The notes: generated from the letters alone by a model not told the origin. A stretch of 64,000 nucleotides of DNA from Paenibacillus xylanexedens (GCF_017874615.1 NZ_JAGIKV010000001.1:310001-374000); one strand, 5' to 3'. Positions 44,339 to 52,959 are shown, counted from the first letter of the stretch. Made by a program: numbers and translations.

Positions 44339-44995
44339 CTATTTTCCGTCCAGTGCGAACTTCCAGGCCTCCATTATGCTAATTGGGGCTTTACTGCTGC
44401 TCTCGCCGTCACCTTCCTGCGTCCAAAGTGGTGGATAATACGCGAATACTTGTCCTGTCTGGAGCTGAGACATATCCTCTTGCCAGTCTTTCCAGCGAAA
44501 GGTCTGATAGAACTGCTCCAGATCGCCATTCGCCAGCCAGTTGATGAAACCTGAATATGCCAGTTCTGTCGATTCCCATTCGAGTGTATCCGGTGCAAAA
44601 TAATATATGTGTCCCGTGCGGCCATACTTGCCTGTATCCAGTCCGAAGAAACCGCCTGCCGCATCATATGCAACGACCATCATACCTTCCAGCACATCTA
44701 CCCAAGGTTGCTCACTCACACCATTCCAACTGGTGAGACTCCCCGATGTACTGTCACCACCCGCACCAAGCAGCGTGATCCAGCCATGGTCCAGTACAAT
44801 ACCTTCTGTCTCATAAGCAACAGCCCCCAAATAGGATTTGGTGCTTATTTGCAGACGATAGAGGGTATCCTCTCCAACCTCTTGTTTTGCTGGAACATAC
44901 ACATATGTATTTTGCCCACTATCCAGGAGTTCCTTGAGTTCTTCCCATGCGTGATTCTCCCGATCTACTAATTCAGCTATCGTTAATGTATTCAT
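44339..44995 (-). CDS. DUF2625-family protein
   Basis: 218 residues from ATG 44995 behind GAGGAG. It carries the DUF2625 pattern: an N-terminal ELVDRENHAWEELKELLDSGQNTYVYVPA, then LYRLQISTKSYLGAVAYETEGIVLDHGWITLLGAGG, WVDVLEGMMVVAYDAAGGFFGLDTG, HIYYFAPDTLEWESTELAYSGFINWLANG and FRWKDWQEDM. It is soluble, without a signal peptide. The family has no established function; its SMI1/KNR4-like look suggests a possible immunity role, but that is speculation. It stands alone, divergent from the beta-helix lipoprotein gene. Confidence 0.8.
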   Translation of the reverse strand: MNTLTIAELVDRENHAWEELKELLDSGQNTYVYVPAKQEVGEDTLYRLQISTKSYLGAVAYETEGIVLDHGWITLLGAGGDSTSGSLTSWNGVSEQPWVDVLEGMMVVAYDAAGGFFGLDTGKYGRTGHIYYFAPDTLEWESTELAYSGFINWLANGDLEQFYQTFRWKDWQEDMSQLQTGQVFAYYPPLWTQEGDGESSSKAPISIMEAWKFALDGK

Positions 44996-45097
44996 GAGCA
45001 GTCTCCTCGCTGATTTTATAAGAGCATATCATGGGTTATTAACCCGTTCAAATCTGCTATAATCTATCTTCAAAGCTAAATTCAAGGGGGAAACGAT

Positions 45098-46585
45098 TTG
45101 ATTCGCGTAGTTATACTTATGATTCCGATTCTGATGGTGCTTGTATCCGGTTGTCAGAATCATACATCTGCCATGAAGGAACCCGTTTCTGTTCAAAAGT
45201 CTGATCCCCAGGTCATCCATTACATATCACCCCAAGGAAACGACTCGAATAAAGGAACCATTCAATCTCCTTGGAAAACGTTGCAGCACGCAGCCGACCA
45301 CGCTTCGCCAGGAAGCACGATCTATTTGCGTGAAGGTGTCTATCATCAGAAAGTCAAAATCACCAAAAGCGGTAATTCTTCCGCTAATCCAACCCTATTT
45401 TCAAGTTATCCTCAGGAGCAGGTTATCATTGATGGTAAAGGTTTATCTGTCCGGGGCATTGAAGGGTTAATTGAAATTGAAAATGCCAGTTATATCACGA
45501 TTCAGAATCTCGAAATTCGTAATTTCACAACCACACTTGGGGGCCAAGTTCCAACCGGGATCTATGTCCACGGAGCTGGTGAGCATATTCAACTGTTAGG
45601 CAACACCATACACGCGATCGCTAGTTACGCAACTCCTGAAGGCCCCGATTTACGGGGCAGGGATGCCCACGGTATTGCCATATATGGCACAGAGCACCCT
45701 CAAGCTTTACGCGATATCATCATCAAGGATAATGAATTGTATGATCTTACACTTGGTTCAAGCGAGTCACTCGCAGTCAACGGTAATGTTGATACCTTTG
45801 CCATACAGGACAATATCATCCATGATTCCGATAATATTGGTATTGATCTGATCGGGTACGAGGGTACGTCCGAGGACGACACGTACGATCAGGCTCGGAA
45901 CGGCATTGTACGAGGCAACGAAGTATACGATATTACGTCCAATAACAACCCCTCCTACGGTAAAGACCTGCCCAATGATACCAACTCGGCGGGCGGCATC
46001 TATGTAGATGGCGGGAAAGATCATATCATCGACCAGAACCGGGTATACCGGAGCGACATCGGAATTGAGATTGCCTCAGAGCATGCCGGACGTTCAACCA
46101 GCAACATTACCGTGCGTGATAACCTGATTTATTCCAACAGATTGACGGGTATTGCCATGGGAGGTTATGACGAGGAACGAGGAGCTACCGAGGATAGCAA
46201 AATTATGTACAATACACTTGTAGGAAATGATACCCTGAATGCAGGCAATGGACAGTTATTCATGCAGTCACGGACAAAGAACAATACGTTCATGCGTAAC
46301 ATTCTCGTATCGGGCAGCTCGGAAGTACTGATATACAACGAATATACTAGCAATACCGGCAATGTGTTTGACCATAATGTCTATTACTCACCAGGTGAGC
46401 AGGAAGATGCCCTGTGGGTTTGGAAAAATAAACCCTACTACGGCATCGCTGCCTACATCAAGGGATCTGGCAATGACGCACACTCCATATATGTGAACCC
46501 GGCATTTATGGATGAACCGAGCGAAGATTTTCGTCCTCAGGCGAACTCTCCGGCTAAGGCGTATGGTTACCTTGCTCCGCGATAG
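45098..46585 (+). CDS. right-handed beta-helix lipoprotein, pectate-lyase-like
   Basis: 495 residues from TTG 45098, AAGGGGG upstream. Lipobox LVSGC-Q places it on the outer face of the membrane. The opening YISPQGNDSNKGTIQSPWKTLQHAADHASPGSTIYLREGVYHQ is the entry cap of beta-helix polysaccharide lyases (PL9-like). It is followed by many parallel-coil repeats of the form ITIQNLEIRNF, IIIKDNELYDL, FAIQDNIIHDSDNIGIDLIGYEG, ITVRDNLIYSNRLTGIAMGG. It probably binds or cleaves pectin or another uronic polysaccharide; the catalytic residues cannot be fixed by eye. A strong terminator follows. Confidence 0.82.
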   Translation: MIRVVILMIPILMVLVSGCQNHTSAMKEPVSVQKSDPQVIHYISPQGNDSNKGTIQSPWKTLQHAADHASPGSTIYLREGVYHQKVKITKSGNSSANPTLFSSYPQEQVIIDGKGLSVRGIEGLIEIENASYITIQNLEIRNFTTTLGGQVPTGIYVHGAGEHIQLLGNTIHAIASYATPEGPDLRGRDAHGIAIYGTEHPQALRDIIIKDNELYDLTLGSSESLAVNGNVDTFAIQDNIIHDSDNIGIDLIGYEGTSEDDTYDQARNGIVRGNEVYDITSNNNPSYGKDLPNDTNSAGGIYVDGGKDHIIDQNRVYRSDIGIEIASEHAGRSTSNITVRDNLIYSNRLTGIAMGGYDEERGATEDSKIMYNTLVGNDTLNAGNGQLFMQSRTKNNTFMRNILVSGSSEVLIYNEYTSNTGNVFDHNVYYSPGEQEDALWVWKNKPYYGIAAYIKGSGNDAHSIYVNPAFMDEPSEDFRPQANSPAKAYGYLAPR

Positions 46586-46635
46586 ATTAACCCTGAGTCT
46601 GTCATCTCAACTTAGTCAATCTGTTTCACGCAAAT

Positions 46636-46687
46636 AAAAGGAGCCTGTGCATGTGAGATCATTTCCCATAATGCACAGGCTCCTTTT
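46636..46687. terminator. bidirectional terminator between convergent genes
   Basis: AAAAGGAGCCTGTGCAT and ATGCACAGGCTCCTTTT form a perfect 17-bp stem with an 18-base loop, serving the beta-helix gene and, on the other strand, the diguanylate cyclase gene. Confidence 0.88.
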
Positions 46688-46713
46688 TGCTTTCTTTTGA
46701 TGCAAACCAATTC

Positions 46714-47697
46714 TTAACTTCTTACCATCTGGGCTGCATGTGTCACCCGGTTTCGTCCTCCGGTTTTGGAGGCATACAGGGCGTTGTCCGCTCTTTGGAA
46801 CAAAGACTTTTCCGTATCTTCCTCTACTACAGTGGCCGCACCGATACTCACAGTAATGTTATATTCACCCCAGTCGGCTGAAGCAACCTGTGAACGATAT
46901 CGTTCTGCAATACCGATCGCCTGCTCCTCTTCACAATCTGGAAGAATGACAACAAATTCCTCCCCACCGTAACGTGCAACCACATCCGTACTTCGCGATA
47001 CCGTTTGCAGCAGCCCTGCCAGATTACCGAGCACCAGATCTCCGATCGGATGTCCGTACGTATCATTAATGCTTTTGAAATGGTCAATGTCCACAACGAG
47101 CAGGGAGAAATAACGTTGTTTCTCCTGGAACATCATTAAACTTTCAAGCATTTTTTCCTGGAAAAACCTGCGGTTCTTCAATCCTGTCAACAAGTCGGTG
47201 GAGGCCAGTGTCTCCAACTGATCATTCACTTTGATTAACGCCTGCTCTTTAATTTTATATTCCTCATGCAGTCGTTCAAGCTCTTTGTTCGCTTCTTGCG
47301 TCGCTTGATACAGCTCCTGTAGCTTCGTTTTGGTATGCAAAATATCCTTCTCATGTTCGATTCGCTTACGCATGACTACAACGACACAATCTACCACGCT
47401 TTCCCCGTTACGTGTCTGACGAACACCGTTAAGCAGAACAGGAACAGCCTTCTGATCACGGGTACGGAACGTGAAGTACATCTCGTCCACATGTCCATAT
47501 AACTGGATGTAGGGATAGAAATACGTATGGAAAAACACCTTGTTGCTCACCGACATGGTGGATTCAATATGTTGCCCTATGAGCTCATCGCGTTCATATC
47601 CAAGCATCGTAAGCATAGTTTGATTAATCGACTGTACGACGCCCGAATCAGAGATAGAGAAGTATCCACAGGGAGCCAGATCTAATTGTATATCCAT
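46714..47697 (-). CDS. PAS-GGDEF diguanylate cyclase with RsbP-like PAS domain
   Basis: 327 residues from ATG 47697. PAS domain about 1-115: LDLAPCGYFSISDSGVVQSINQTMLTMLGYERDELIGQHI...FFHTYFYPYIQLYGHVDEMYFTFRTRDQKAVPVLLNGVRQTRNGESVVDCVVVVMRKR. This follows the PAS of B. subtilis RsbP almost motif by motif, as I recall it. A coiled coil (about 115-160) leads to a GGDEF domain (LATLTGLKNRR-type start at about 168) with an active GGEEF and an I-site RSTD five residues before it. It should make c-di-GMP. The RsbQ-like hydrolase gene is 25 bp upstream in the same operon. Confidence 0.9.
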   Translation of the reverse strand: MDIQLDLAPCGYFSISDSGVVQSINQTMLTMLGYERDELIGQHIESTMSVSNKVFFHTYFYPYIQLYGHVDEMYFTFRTRDQKAVPVLLNGVRQTRNGESVVDCVVVVMRKRIEHEKDILHTKTKLQELYQATQEANKELERLHEEYKIKEQALIKVNDQLETLASTDLLTGLKNRRFFQEKMLESLMMFQEKQRYFSLLVVDIDHFKSINDTYGHPIGDLVLGNLAGLLQTVSRSTDVVARYGGEEFVVILPDCEEEQAIGIAERYRSQVASADWGEYNITVSIGAATVVEEDTEKSLFQRADNALYASKTGGRNRVTHAAQMVRS

Positions 47698-47722
47698 GGA
47701 ATAACTGCCTTTCTTCCGCGTT

Positions 47723-48529
47723 TTATGCGCTCGTTAAATAATCCTTAATCATTCGGATGGTTTCTTCCGGTTGACTTAGATGCGGATAATGTCCCTTGGC
47801 CGTCATCTGTTGCAACCTGCTATTCTTCAGATGAGCGTGTAGATAATCCCCTACTTCTACCGGGGCAATGCTGTCATCCGAGCACTGAAGAATCAATGTT
47901 GGCACAGTTGCCTGCTCCAGATCAATACGACAGTCAGATAAAAACGTCACTTCGGCAAATTGTCTCGCAATATGCGGATCTCTGGAGCAGAAGCTTTTCT
48001 CCAACTCTTCCGTCAGCTCTTTCCGTTCCGGATTGTTCATCACAATGGGTGCCAGATAACTCGCCCACCCAATAAAATTCATCTGCATCATCTCAAGTAA
48101 TTCATCGATATCATTCCGATCGAAACCTCCATAATAATTCGGCAGATCATTCACGTAACGTGGGGAGGGCCCTAACATTATAATTTTTTTGAAATATTTG
48201 GGGTTCTGAATTGATGCCAGCATACCAATCATACTACTGACGGAATGCCCGACAAATATGGTGTCCTTTAGTTCGAGCGCTTCCATAACTTCCAGCACAT
48301 CCTGGGCGTATCCTTGAAGGTTGTTATATTTGATAGCATCATAATAGTTAATTTGAGATTCGCCAGATCCAACATAATCAAACAACACCACTCGGTAGTT
48401 CTCCATAAAACCTGGAATAATGTAACGCCACATATCCTGATCGCATCCAAAACCATGAGCAAATACAATCGTTTGGCTACCCGAGCCAAGTACCTTAACA
48501 TTATTTCTTACAAGTATATCAACCGTCAT
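47723..48529 (-). CDS. rsbQ: RsbQ-like alpha/beta hydrolase
   Basis: 268 residues from ATG 48529. The whole length follows B. subtilis RsbQ closely: ILVRNNVKVLGSGSQTIVFAHGFGCDQDMW, VVLFDYVGSGES, QGYAQDVLEVMEALELKDTIFVGHSVSSMIGMLASIQNP, GPSPRYVNDLPNYYGGFD, SFCSRDPHIARQFAEVTFLSDCR, PTLILQCSDDSIAPVEVGDYLHAHL, GHYPHLSQPEETI. The Ser (GHSVS), Asp (CSDDSIAP) and His (GHYPH) triad is intact. RsbQ feeds a small-molecule signal to the PAS domain of RsbP in energy-stress signalling. Here the partner gene encodes the same kind of PAS joined to GGDEF instead of a PP2C phosphatase. Confidence 0.9.
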   Translation of the reverse strand: MTVDILVRNNVKVLGSGSQTIVFAHGFGCDQDMWRYIIPGFMENYRVVLFDYVGSGESQINYYDAIKYNNLQGYAQDVLEVMEALELKDTIFVGHSVSSMIGMLASIQNPKYFKKIIMLGPSPRYVNDLPNYYGGFDRNDIDELLEMMQMNFIGWASYLAPIVMNNPERKELTEELEKSFCSRDPHIARQFAEVTFLSDCRIDLEQATVPTLILQCSDDSIAPVEVGDYLHAHLKNSRLQQMTAKGHYPHLSQPEETIRMIKDYLTSA

Positions 48530-48644
48530 TGCATATCACCTCTCCGAGGTAGTATTCACTTGAATCATTTTATCTGATTATTATACCGGAAAATGTTGGG
48601 ATATGAATTAAAAATTATTAATAACTTCTCTCACCCCAAAAAAA

Positions 48645-48702
48645 TAAATAAGAGGGGCGTCCCACCAGCCATGTTGATGACTTTTGGGACAGCCCCTCTA
48701 TT
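48645..48702 (-). terminator. terminator of the DUF1593 lipoprotein gene
   Basis: On the minus strand AGAGGGGC and GCCCCTCT arms, with an inner CCC/GGG pairing, are followed by TATTTATTTTTTT. It starts 4 bp after the stop; on the plus strand it could also act. Confidence 0.8.
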
Positions 48703-48705
48703 TCT

Positions 48706-50340
48706 TTATTTCACAGTTAGGATCATACGTTGATAATGCTTCAACTGATGCTCTCCATCATCCTGTACTTCGGCAACGATATGAAGGGTATCACCCGATT
48801 TGGCATCGTCAGGAACAGTAAATGTCACCGCTTCGGTGTCACTGCCCTGCAATTTTATCGTATCCACCTGCTCATCCTTGGCAAGTTCACGATGCAATCC
48901 AAGCTGCAGATCACCCGCCATTTCCGGCTGAACTTTGTTCTGTTCTACTTTGGAATCCTCATACGTGTCCGCTTCGAAATATCTCCACCACGTATACGTC
49001 AGTTGATCTCCATCCGGGTCTGTGCCTTCCGCGTGAAGAGTAACTTCCTCCCCAGGACTAACACTCAGATCCAGCCCTTCCTTAATCGTTAAAGACGGAT
49101 TATGGTTGGCACCTTCGTAAGTGTCTGCAACTGCCCAATCTGCACGTGCTGCAAAATCATCCTGAATATCGTCAAACCATCTCATCAGAGAATATTCGGC
49201 TTCATACCGTTTGGTATATGGATCGTAATCAAGCACATTGTTTCTAAACAGTTTGTCGTTCACAACCCCAAAACGTCCACCCCAACCACCGTAGGAAGGG
49301 TCTTCCATACTGCGCAGCCCATTATCGATCAGATAAAAGAAGGAAGGAGAATCACCCTCGGATATAAAATCGTACTTGTCATATTGCGGATTGTTCTTCA
49401 GATATTCAGCGCTTCCCCGTTGTTCTTCGGCCAGTTCGCCCTCGATCATTTTGCCATCACCCATCGATGCATACATATCCATCAGCTTGCCATGTCCGTT
49501 CAGGATATTCTTGACCATCCAGTCGCCATGAAGCTTACTGTTCACTTCTTCGGCATGCATCTTCCATGCATAGGCAAAATGCCAGAAGTTCGATTGGTCG
49601 TTGAGAATGTGGATATCCGGCCAATTCTTCGCAATGTATTCGTTGTAACTGTCATCCTGATCGAGGATGATGTAGAGGACCAGTTTGTCACTGACTTTTT
49701 TGCGAATCGCATCCCACTCAGCCGTATCCTTGTACTGTTCCTCAATCGATTTCAGCGCTCGGGCTGTCGTATTGGTGCCGCCCCATGTCTGAACAATCAG
49801 GTCTCGGGAATCATCGTCGAGGAAAAGAGTTTCGAGGAATTCGGAACCTTCGGTTTCCTTCTCCATCTCCCCTTTATCGGAAATATTACCGATCTTGGTC
49901 ATCGCTCGAAGCTGTTCCGGCTTCGGATAGCCTTCCGCATGTTTGGACAAGTTCGGGTAGATCTCGCCATAGGCATCGATCATATCGTACACCCACTGTG
50001 TGCCTGTCCAGCGGAAGGGTTTGATCCCCGCTTCCTCGTCTCCAGCATAATGATACACCGAGCTGGTCAGTACAATTCCGGCAAGGTCCATTTCATTCGA
50101 ATATAAGAGGAAACGAATGACGGAGTTCATATCATCCACTTCACCGTCGGTTGTAATCACTGTTCTGCCTTTGGCAGCTTGGTTGTTTGCAGGTTCCTGG
50201 GTTTCATTCTCTGTCTGTTCTGTCGGCTGATTCGGTGTGTCACTTACGGTTTGTGGCGCTTTGGATGCGCACCCACTAATCACCAGGATGATACTGAGAC
50301 AACCTGCGGCAAAACCGTTTAACCATTTTCTCTTGTTCAT
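48706..50340 (-). CDS. DUF1593 nucleoside-hydrolase-like lipoprotein
   Basis: 544 residues from ATG 50340 behind AGGGGAG; the frame extends to 50481 but that part is the untranslated leader. Signal peptide with lipobox LVISGC-A and a Gln/Thr/Glu-rich tether. Residues about 58-390 match DUF1593, a nucleoside-hydrolase-like fold with GRTVITTDGEVDDMNSVIRFLLYSNEMDLAGIVLTSS (the DxEVDD calcium-binding-like motif), LIVQTWGGTNTTARALK and SPSFFYLIDNGLRSMEDPSYGGWGGRFG. An Ig-like C-terminal domain (about 435-544) follows. It probably hydrolyses a glycoside outside the cell. The leader holds a LicT-type antiterminator and cre site. Confidence 0.85.
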   Translation of the reverse strand: MNKRKWLNGFAAGCLSIILVISGCASKAPQTVSDTPNQPTEQTENETQEPANNQAAKGRTVITTDGEVDDMNSVIRFLLYSNEMDLAGIVLTSSVYHYAGDEEAGIKPFRWTGTQWVYDMIDAYGEIYPNLSKHAEGYPKPEQLRAMTKIGNISDKGEMEKETEGSEFLETLFLDDDSRDLIVQTWGGTNTTARALKSIEEQYKDTAEWDAIRKKVSDKLVLYIILDQDDSYNEYIAKNWPDIHILNDQSNFWHFAYAWKMHAEEVNSKLHGDWMVKNILNGHGKLMDMYASMGDGKMIEGELAEEQRGSAEYLKNNPQYDKYDFISEGDSPSFFYLIDNGLRSMEDPSYGGWGGRFGVVNDKLFRNNVLDYDPYTKRYEAEYSLMRWFDDIQDDFAARADWAVADTYEGANHNPSLTIKEGLDLSVSPGEEVTLHAEGTDPDGDQLTYTWWRYFEADTYEDSKVEQNKVQPEMAGDLQLGLHRELAKDEQVDTIKLQGSDTEAVTFTVPDDAKSGDTLHIVAEVQDDGEHQLKHYQRMILTVK

Positions 50341-50436
50341 AATGCTCCCCTTTCTTCTGTACAGCGTGATGTTAGTGTTGGGTTGGAAATAAGTACGTCC
50401 TCTGTTTTTTCTATCCTTAATATGGACCGTAGAATG

Positions 50437-50522
50437 CAAAAAAACCCGAACAACATTATGAATGGAACAAAGTCCACGCATAGTGATGTTCAGGTTTTGC
50501 CTGCCCGAAGCAGTAACAATCC
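50437..50522 (-). promoter_or_regulatory. LicT/BglG-type ribonucleic antiterminator with overlapping terminator
   Basis: On the minus strand GGATTGTTACTGC-TTCGG-GCAGGCAAAACC (50493-50522) is almost identical to the RAT sequences of the bgl and lic operons. The AACCTGAACA at its end is also the first arm of a terminator whose second arm TGTTCGGGTT is followed by TTTTT. Binding of a PRD antiterminator would let transcription reach the DUF1593 gene. Confidence 0.9.
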
Positions 50523-50535
50523 TTATTTGAGTGAA

Positions 50536-50572
50536 AGTATATCATGTCCACTCATGAATGTAAACGTATTCA
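50536..50572 (-). promoter_or_regulatory. promoter with overlapping cre site for the DUF1593 gene
   Basis: Minus-strand TTTACA (50559-50564), 17-bp spacer and TATACT (50536-50541) form a good promoter just before the RAT. TGTAAACGTATTCA (50559-50572, plus strand) matches the cre consensus at 13 of 14 positions and covers the -35 box. Confidence 0.8.
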
Positions 50573-50676
50573 AATGTTTTTTTGAATTTATCTTTGATAT
50601 AGTATAATGCTTATAGCCAAGAATCAAACGAATCGGCCTGTTATTATATCAATGTTATTAGGAGGACTCAGACATC

Positions 50677-51327
50677 ATGCAACAACTGGATGCGGCCTTG
50701 AGCCGTTTGGTGGAACAGCAGGATTTATATAATGAAGCTTATGGACTTTTCAAAAATCATGATCTGCGTCCCCGCGAACAACATCACCAGCCGGAAGTGG
50801 ATACACGAATACCTCTTTCTCCAGAACTTCAGTATCTGTACAGTCATTATGAAATGATGGATGCGGATGCGGAAGGTACACTCAAAATGAAAAATGCCGC
50901 CGTCGAAATCGGTGATGCCGCACTTATTTCCTTTGTCGCACCTGAACATCTGCTTCGTCAGCAACTGGGATTCCGCTGGATTGGCATGAATGAACCTTAT
51001 GAGGAGTCCTCCACCTGGCCAAAAAATCACGTTGTCATCGCAAACTTTAACGATGATCCGTTAATTGTAGATGTGGAAGCACCAAACTCTCCCGTATATG
51101 CCGCTTTTACAGGTGGAGAACCAAACCGTGTTGCTGATTCGCTGTCAGACTTTTGCAGTGCACTAGCCATCCTGATTGAGGCGGCGCGCACCTATGCCGG
51201 AGAAGTAAAAGATGAAGAAACTTATGAAACCAAGCCCGAGTATCTGGAACAAGTGGAACCTTTATTGCAAGATCTGTTGGGAGAAGAGTATACCGCTCAT
51301 CTGTTCGAGTATCTGTCCTTTTGTTAA
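50677..51327 (+). CDS. SMI1/KNR4-family (SUKH-like) protein
   Basis: 216 residues from ATG 50677 (GGAGG upstream). TATAAT at 50603-50608 is a likely -10 box. SUKH-type features: a short helical N-terminus, PLSPELQYLYSHYEMMDADAEG, LLRQQLGFRWIGMN, NHVVIANFNDDPLIVDVEAPNSPVYAAFTGGEPNRVADSLSDFCSAL. Such proteins are often immunity proteins of polymorphic toxin systems or general protein-interaction modules. No toxin is adjacent. It begins a run of three plus-strand genes. Confidence 0.8.
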   Translation: MQQLDAALSRLVEQQDLYNEAYGLFKNHDLRPREQHHQPEVDTRIPLSPELQYLYSHYEMMDADAEGTLKMKNAAVEIGDAALISFVAPEHLLRQQLGFRWIGMNEPYEESSTWPKNHVVIANFNDDPLIVDVEAPNSPVYAAFTGGEPNRVADSLSDFCSALAILIEAARTYAGEVKDEETYETKPEYLEQVEPLLQDLLGEEYTAHLFEYLSFC

Positions 51328-51361
51328 AACGGTGAATTAAAGGAATTGGAGGGGCGCCCAT

Positions 51362-51919
51362 ATGATCTATGTGGCTTTGCTACGAGGCATTAATGTAGGC
51401 GGGAACAATAAAATTAATATGAAGCAGCTGAAAGAAACGTTTGAACAAGCAGGCATGCTGGATGTCGTTACTTACATCAATTCTGGCAATATTATTTTTG
51501 CCGATCATCAGGAACGTGCCAATGCGAATGTGGAGATATCCCATGTGTTAGAACAGGCCATCGCCGCCGATTTTGGCTTACAGATCAGGGTAATGGTGCG
51601 GAATATGGATGAAATCCAAAGTGTTATTCAGGCGCTGCCAGAAGAATGGGTTAATGATGACACAGCCAAAAGTGATGTGATGTTCCTCTGGGATGAGATC
51701 AATGAGCCCTCCGTGCTGGACCAACTGCCCATCAAACCGGAAATTGGTACACTGATCTATGTTCCCGGAGCGATTTTATATTCAGTCAGCAGAGAAGATG
51801 CATCCAAAAGTGGCATGAACAAGCTTGTGGGTTCCAAAGTCTATGCTTATATGACGGTTAGAAATGTGAATACCACACGTAAGATTTATGCCCTGATGCA
51901 AGCAGCAGCAGAGAAATAA
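51362..51919 (+). CDS. DUF1697-family protein
   Basis: 185 residues from ATG 51362 behind GGAGGGG. The N-terminus MIYVALLRGINVGGNNKINMKQLKETFEQAGMLDVVTYINSGNIIF is the diagnostic DUF1697 opening. It continues with MVRNMDEIQSVIQALPEEW and an SKSGMNKL-like ending segment. The family is cytoplasmic, widespread in Firmicutes and of unknown function. It lies 34 bp after the SMI1/KNR4 gene and 53 bp before the next. Confidence 0.9.
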   Translation: MIYVALLRGINVGGNNKINMKQLKETFEQAGMLDVVTYINSGNIIFADHQERANANVEISHVLEQAIAADFGLQIRVMVRNMDEIQSVIQALPEEWVNDDTAKSDVMFLWDEINEPSVLDQLPIKPEIGTLIYVPGAILYSVSREDASKSGMNKLVGSKVYAYMTVRNVNTTRKIYALMQAAAEK

Positions 51920-51972
51920 TACAGACAGGTGGAGATGATGCCACGCAGCTTGTGGCAATTGGAGGTAGTCTA

Positions 51973-52620
51973 ATGAACAGAGCATGGACATTAAACGTCA
52001 GCGTCCGATCCGTAGAGCGGGAACCATTCTGGTATGCACCCCAGACTCCCTGGCAGATACAGGGACAAGGTTTTCGAGTGAAATTCCATACCAATAGGGC
52101 AATCGACTTGCTTGCTCAAGATCAACTGCTTGTTACCGTTGGTGAGGAAGGTACCGCGAACTGGGCTGCTTTTATCGGAACAGTCGTGGAATGCGAACCA
52201 GACTCTCTACTGCTCTATACAAGTCCTCAGTACGAGGCACAGTTAATGGATATTCGGAGGTTGGAACGTGAATTTTCTCCTTTGGCTTCCATTCTCGGAG
52301 CGCAACATGTAATCGAAACTCTGGGCTATTTCCCTCCCTTCCATTATGACGAAATTACGGATGTGCAGCTGGAAACAGTCCAAAATATACAATCCCTCTC
52401 TCTTGTGCTAACGCATAATGCTGATCAGGAATGGGAACAGCAGGTGCACTTCCATTTTGAACATATTCAGCAAGAGATGTTCTCCACTGTGGAGGCATCT
52501 AACGTTTGTTTACAGCTAAGTTTCACTTATGCAGCCGATCAGATCCGTGTTAACTTGGATGCCGTATCCGGCTTCTCCGCTACATTCCTATGCAGCACAA
52601 TTCATATTCAATTCCATTAA
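51973..52620 (+). CDS. hypothetical protein with Imm50-like C-terminal half
   Basis: 215 residues from ATG 51973, which has GGAGG 7 bases upstream, rather than the earlier in-frame start. The N-terminal half (NVSVRSVEREPFWYAPQTPW...LLVTVGEEGTANWAAFIGTVV) is unassigned. The C-terminal half (about 95-215) has the pattern of Imm50: ETLGYFPPFHYDEITDVQLE, then QVHFHFEHIQQEMFSTVEASNVCLQLSFTYAADQIRVNLDAVSGFSATFLCSTIHIQF. If right, it is an immunity-type protein like the SMI1/KNR4 gene two places upstream. Assignment is from memory of the family. Confidence 0.6.
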   Translation: MNRAWTLNVSVRSVEREPFWYAPQTPWQIQGQGFRVKFHTNRAIDLLAQDQLLVTVGEEGTANWAAFIGTVVECEPDSLLLYTSPQYEAQLMDIRRLEREFSPLASILGAQHVIETLGYFPPFHYDEITDVQLETVQNIQSLSLVLTHNADQEWEQQVHFHFEHIQQEMFSTVEASNVCLQLSFTYAADQIRVNLDAVSGFSATFLCSTIHIQFH

Positions 52621-52631
52621 CCCGGTTATGT

Positions 52632-52664
52632 AAAAAATCCCTTCATGGGATAACATGAAGGGAT
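52632..52664. terminator. terminator between the Imm50-like gene and the hsp20 relic
   Basis: ATCCCTTCAT and ATGAAGGGAT perfect 10-bp arms; the T-tract (TTTTTTAC) is on the minus strand, so it best serves the hsp20 side. Confidence 0.7.
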
Positions 52665-52700
52665 AGCTCAACTTCTTCAGCTACACATTTTGCATCTGGT

Positions 52701-52959
52701 TTAGTCAATTTGAATGCGTCTGCGAGATTGATCATCACCAGGACGTTTTGGAATCTCGAGCTTCAGCACACCTTCTTCCAATTTGGCCTTAATGTGCTAC
52801 CGAATATTTGTCTTCTTCCTCACGAATGTCGGTCCGGAATGGCTGGGAGCCAGTTCCAAAAGGGGAGAGGAATGAGTTCTCAACCATGTCATTGAAGGAT
52901 TTCAACATGTGTCCGAACGGGTCTTCATTTCGTTTACGAAACGGAATCAGATCAAACAT
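52701..52959 (-). pseudogene. Hsp20/alpha-crystallin gene with internal deletion
   Basis: ATG 52959 with AAGGAG upstream starts a normal small-heat-shock N-terminus: MFDLIPFRKRNEDPFGHML, then RTDIREEEDKYSV. Directly after, in another frame, the usual end of the family appears: IKAKLEEGVLKLEIPKRPGDD and RRIQID-stop. The middle (about 60 residues, the core beta-sandwich of the alpha-crystallin domain) is missing. The reading frame is shifted at the junction near 52795, so only a 50-odd-residue fragment could be made. Confidence 0.8.

Noticed and set aside
49102-50106. 334-codon plus-strand open frame opposite the DUF1593 gene
   Set aside because: It is the mirror of a conserved lipoprotein gene; composition is Ile/Phe/Arg-rich and no start site is present.
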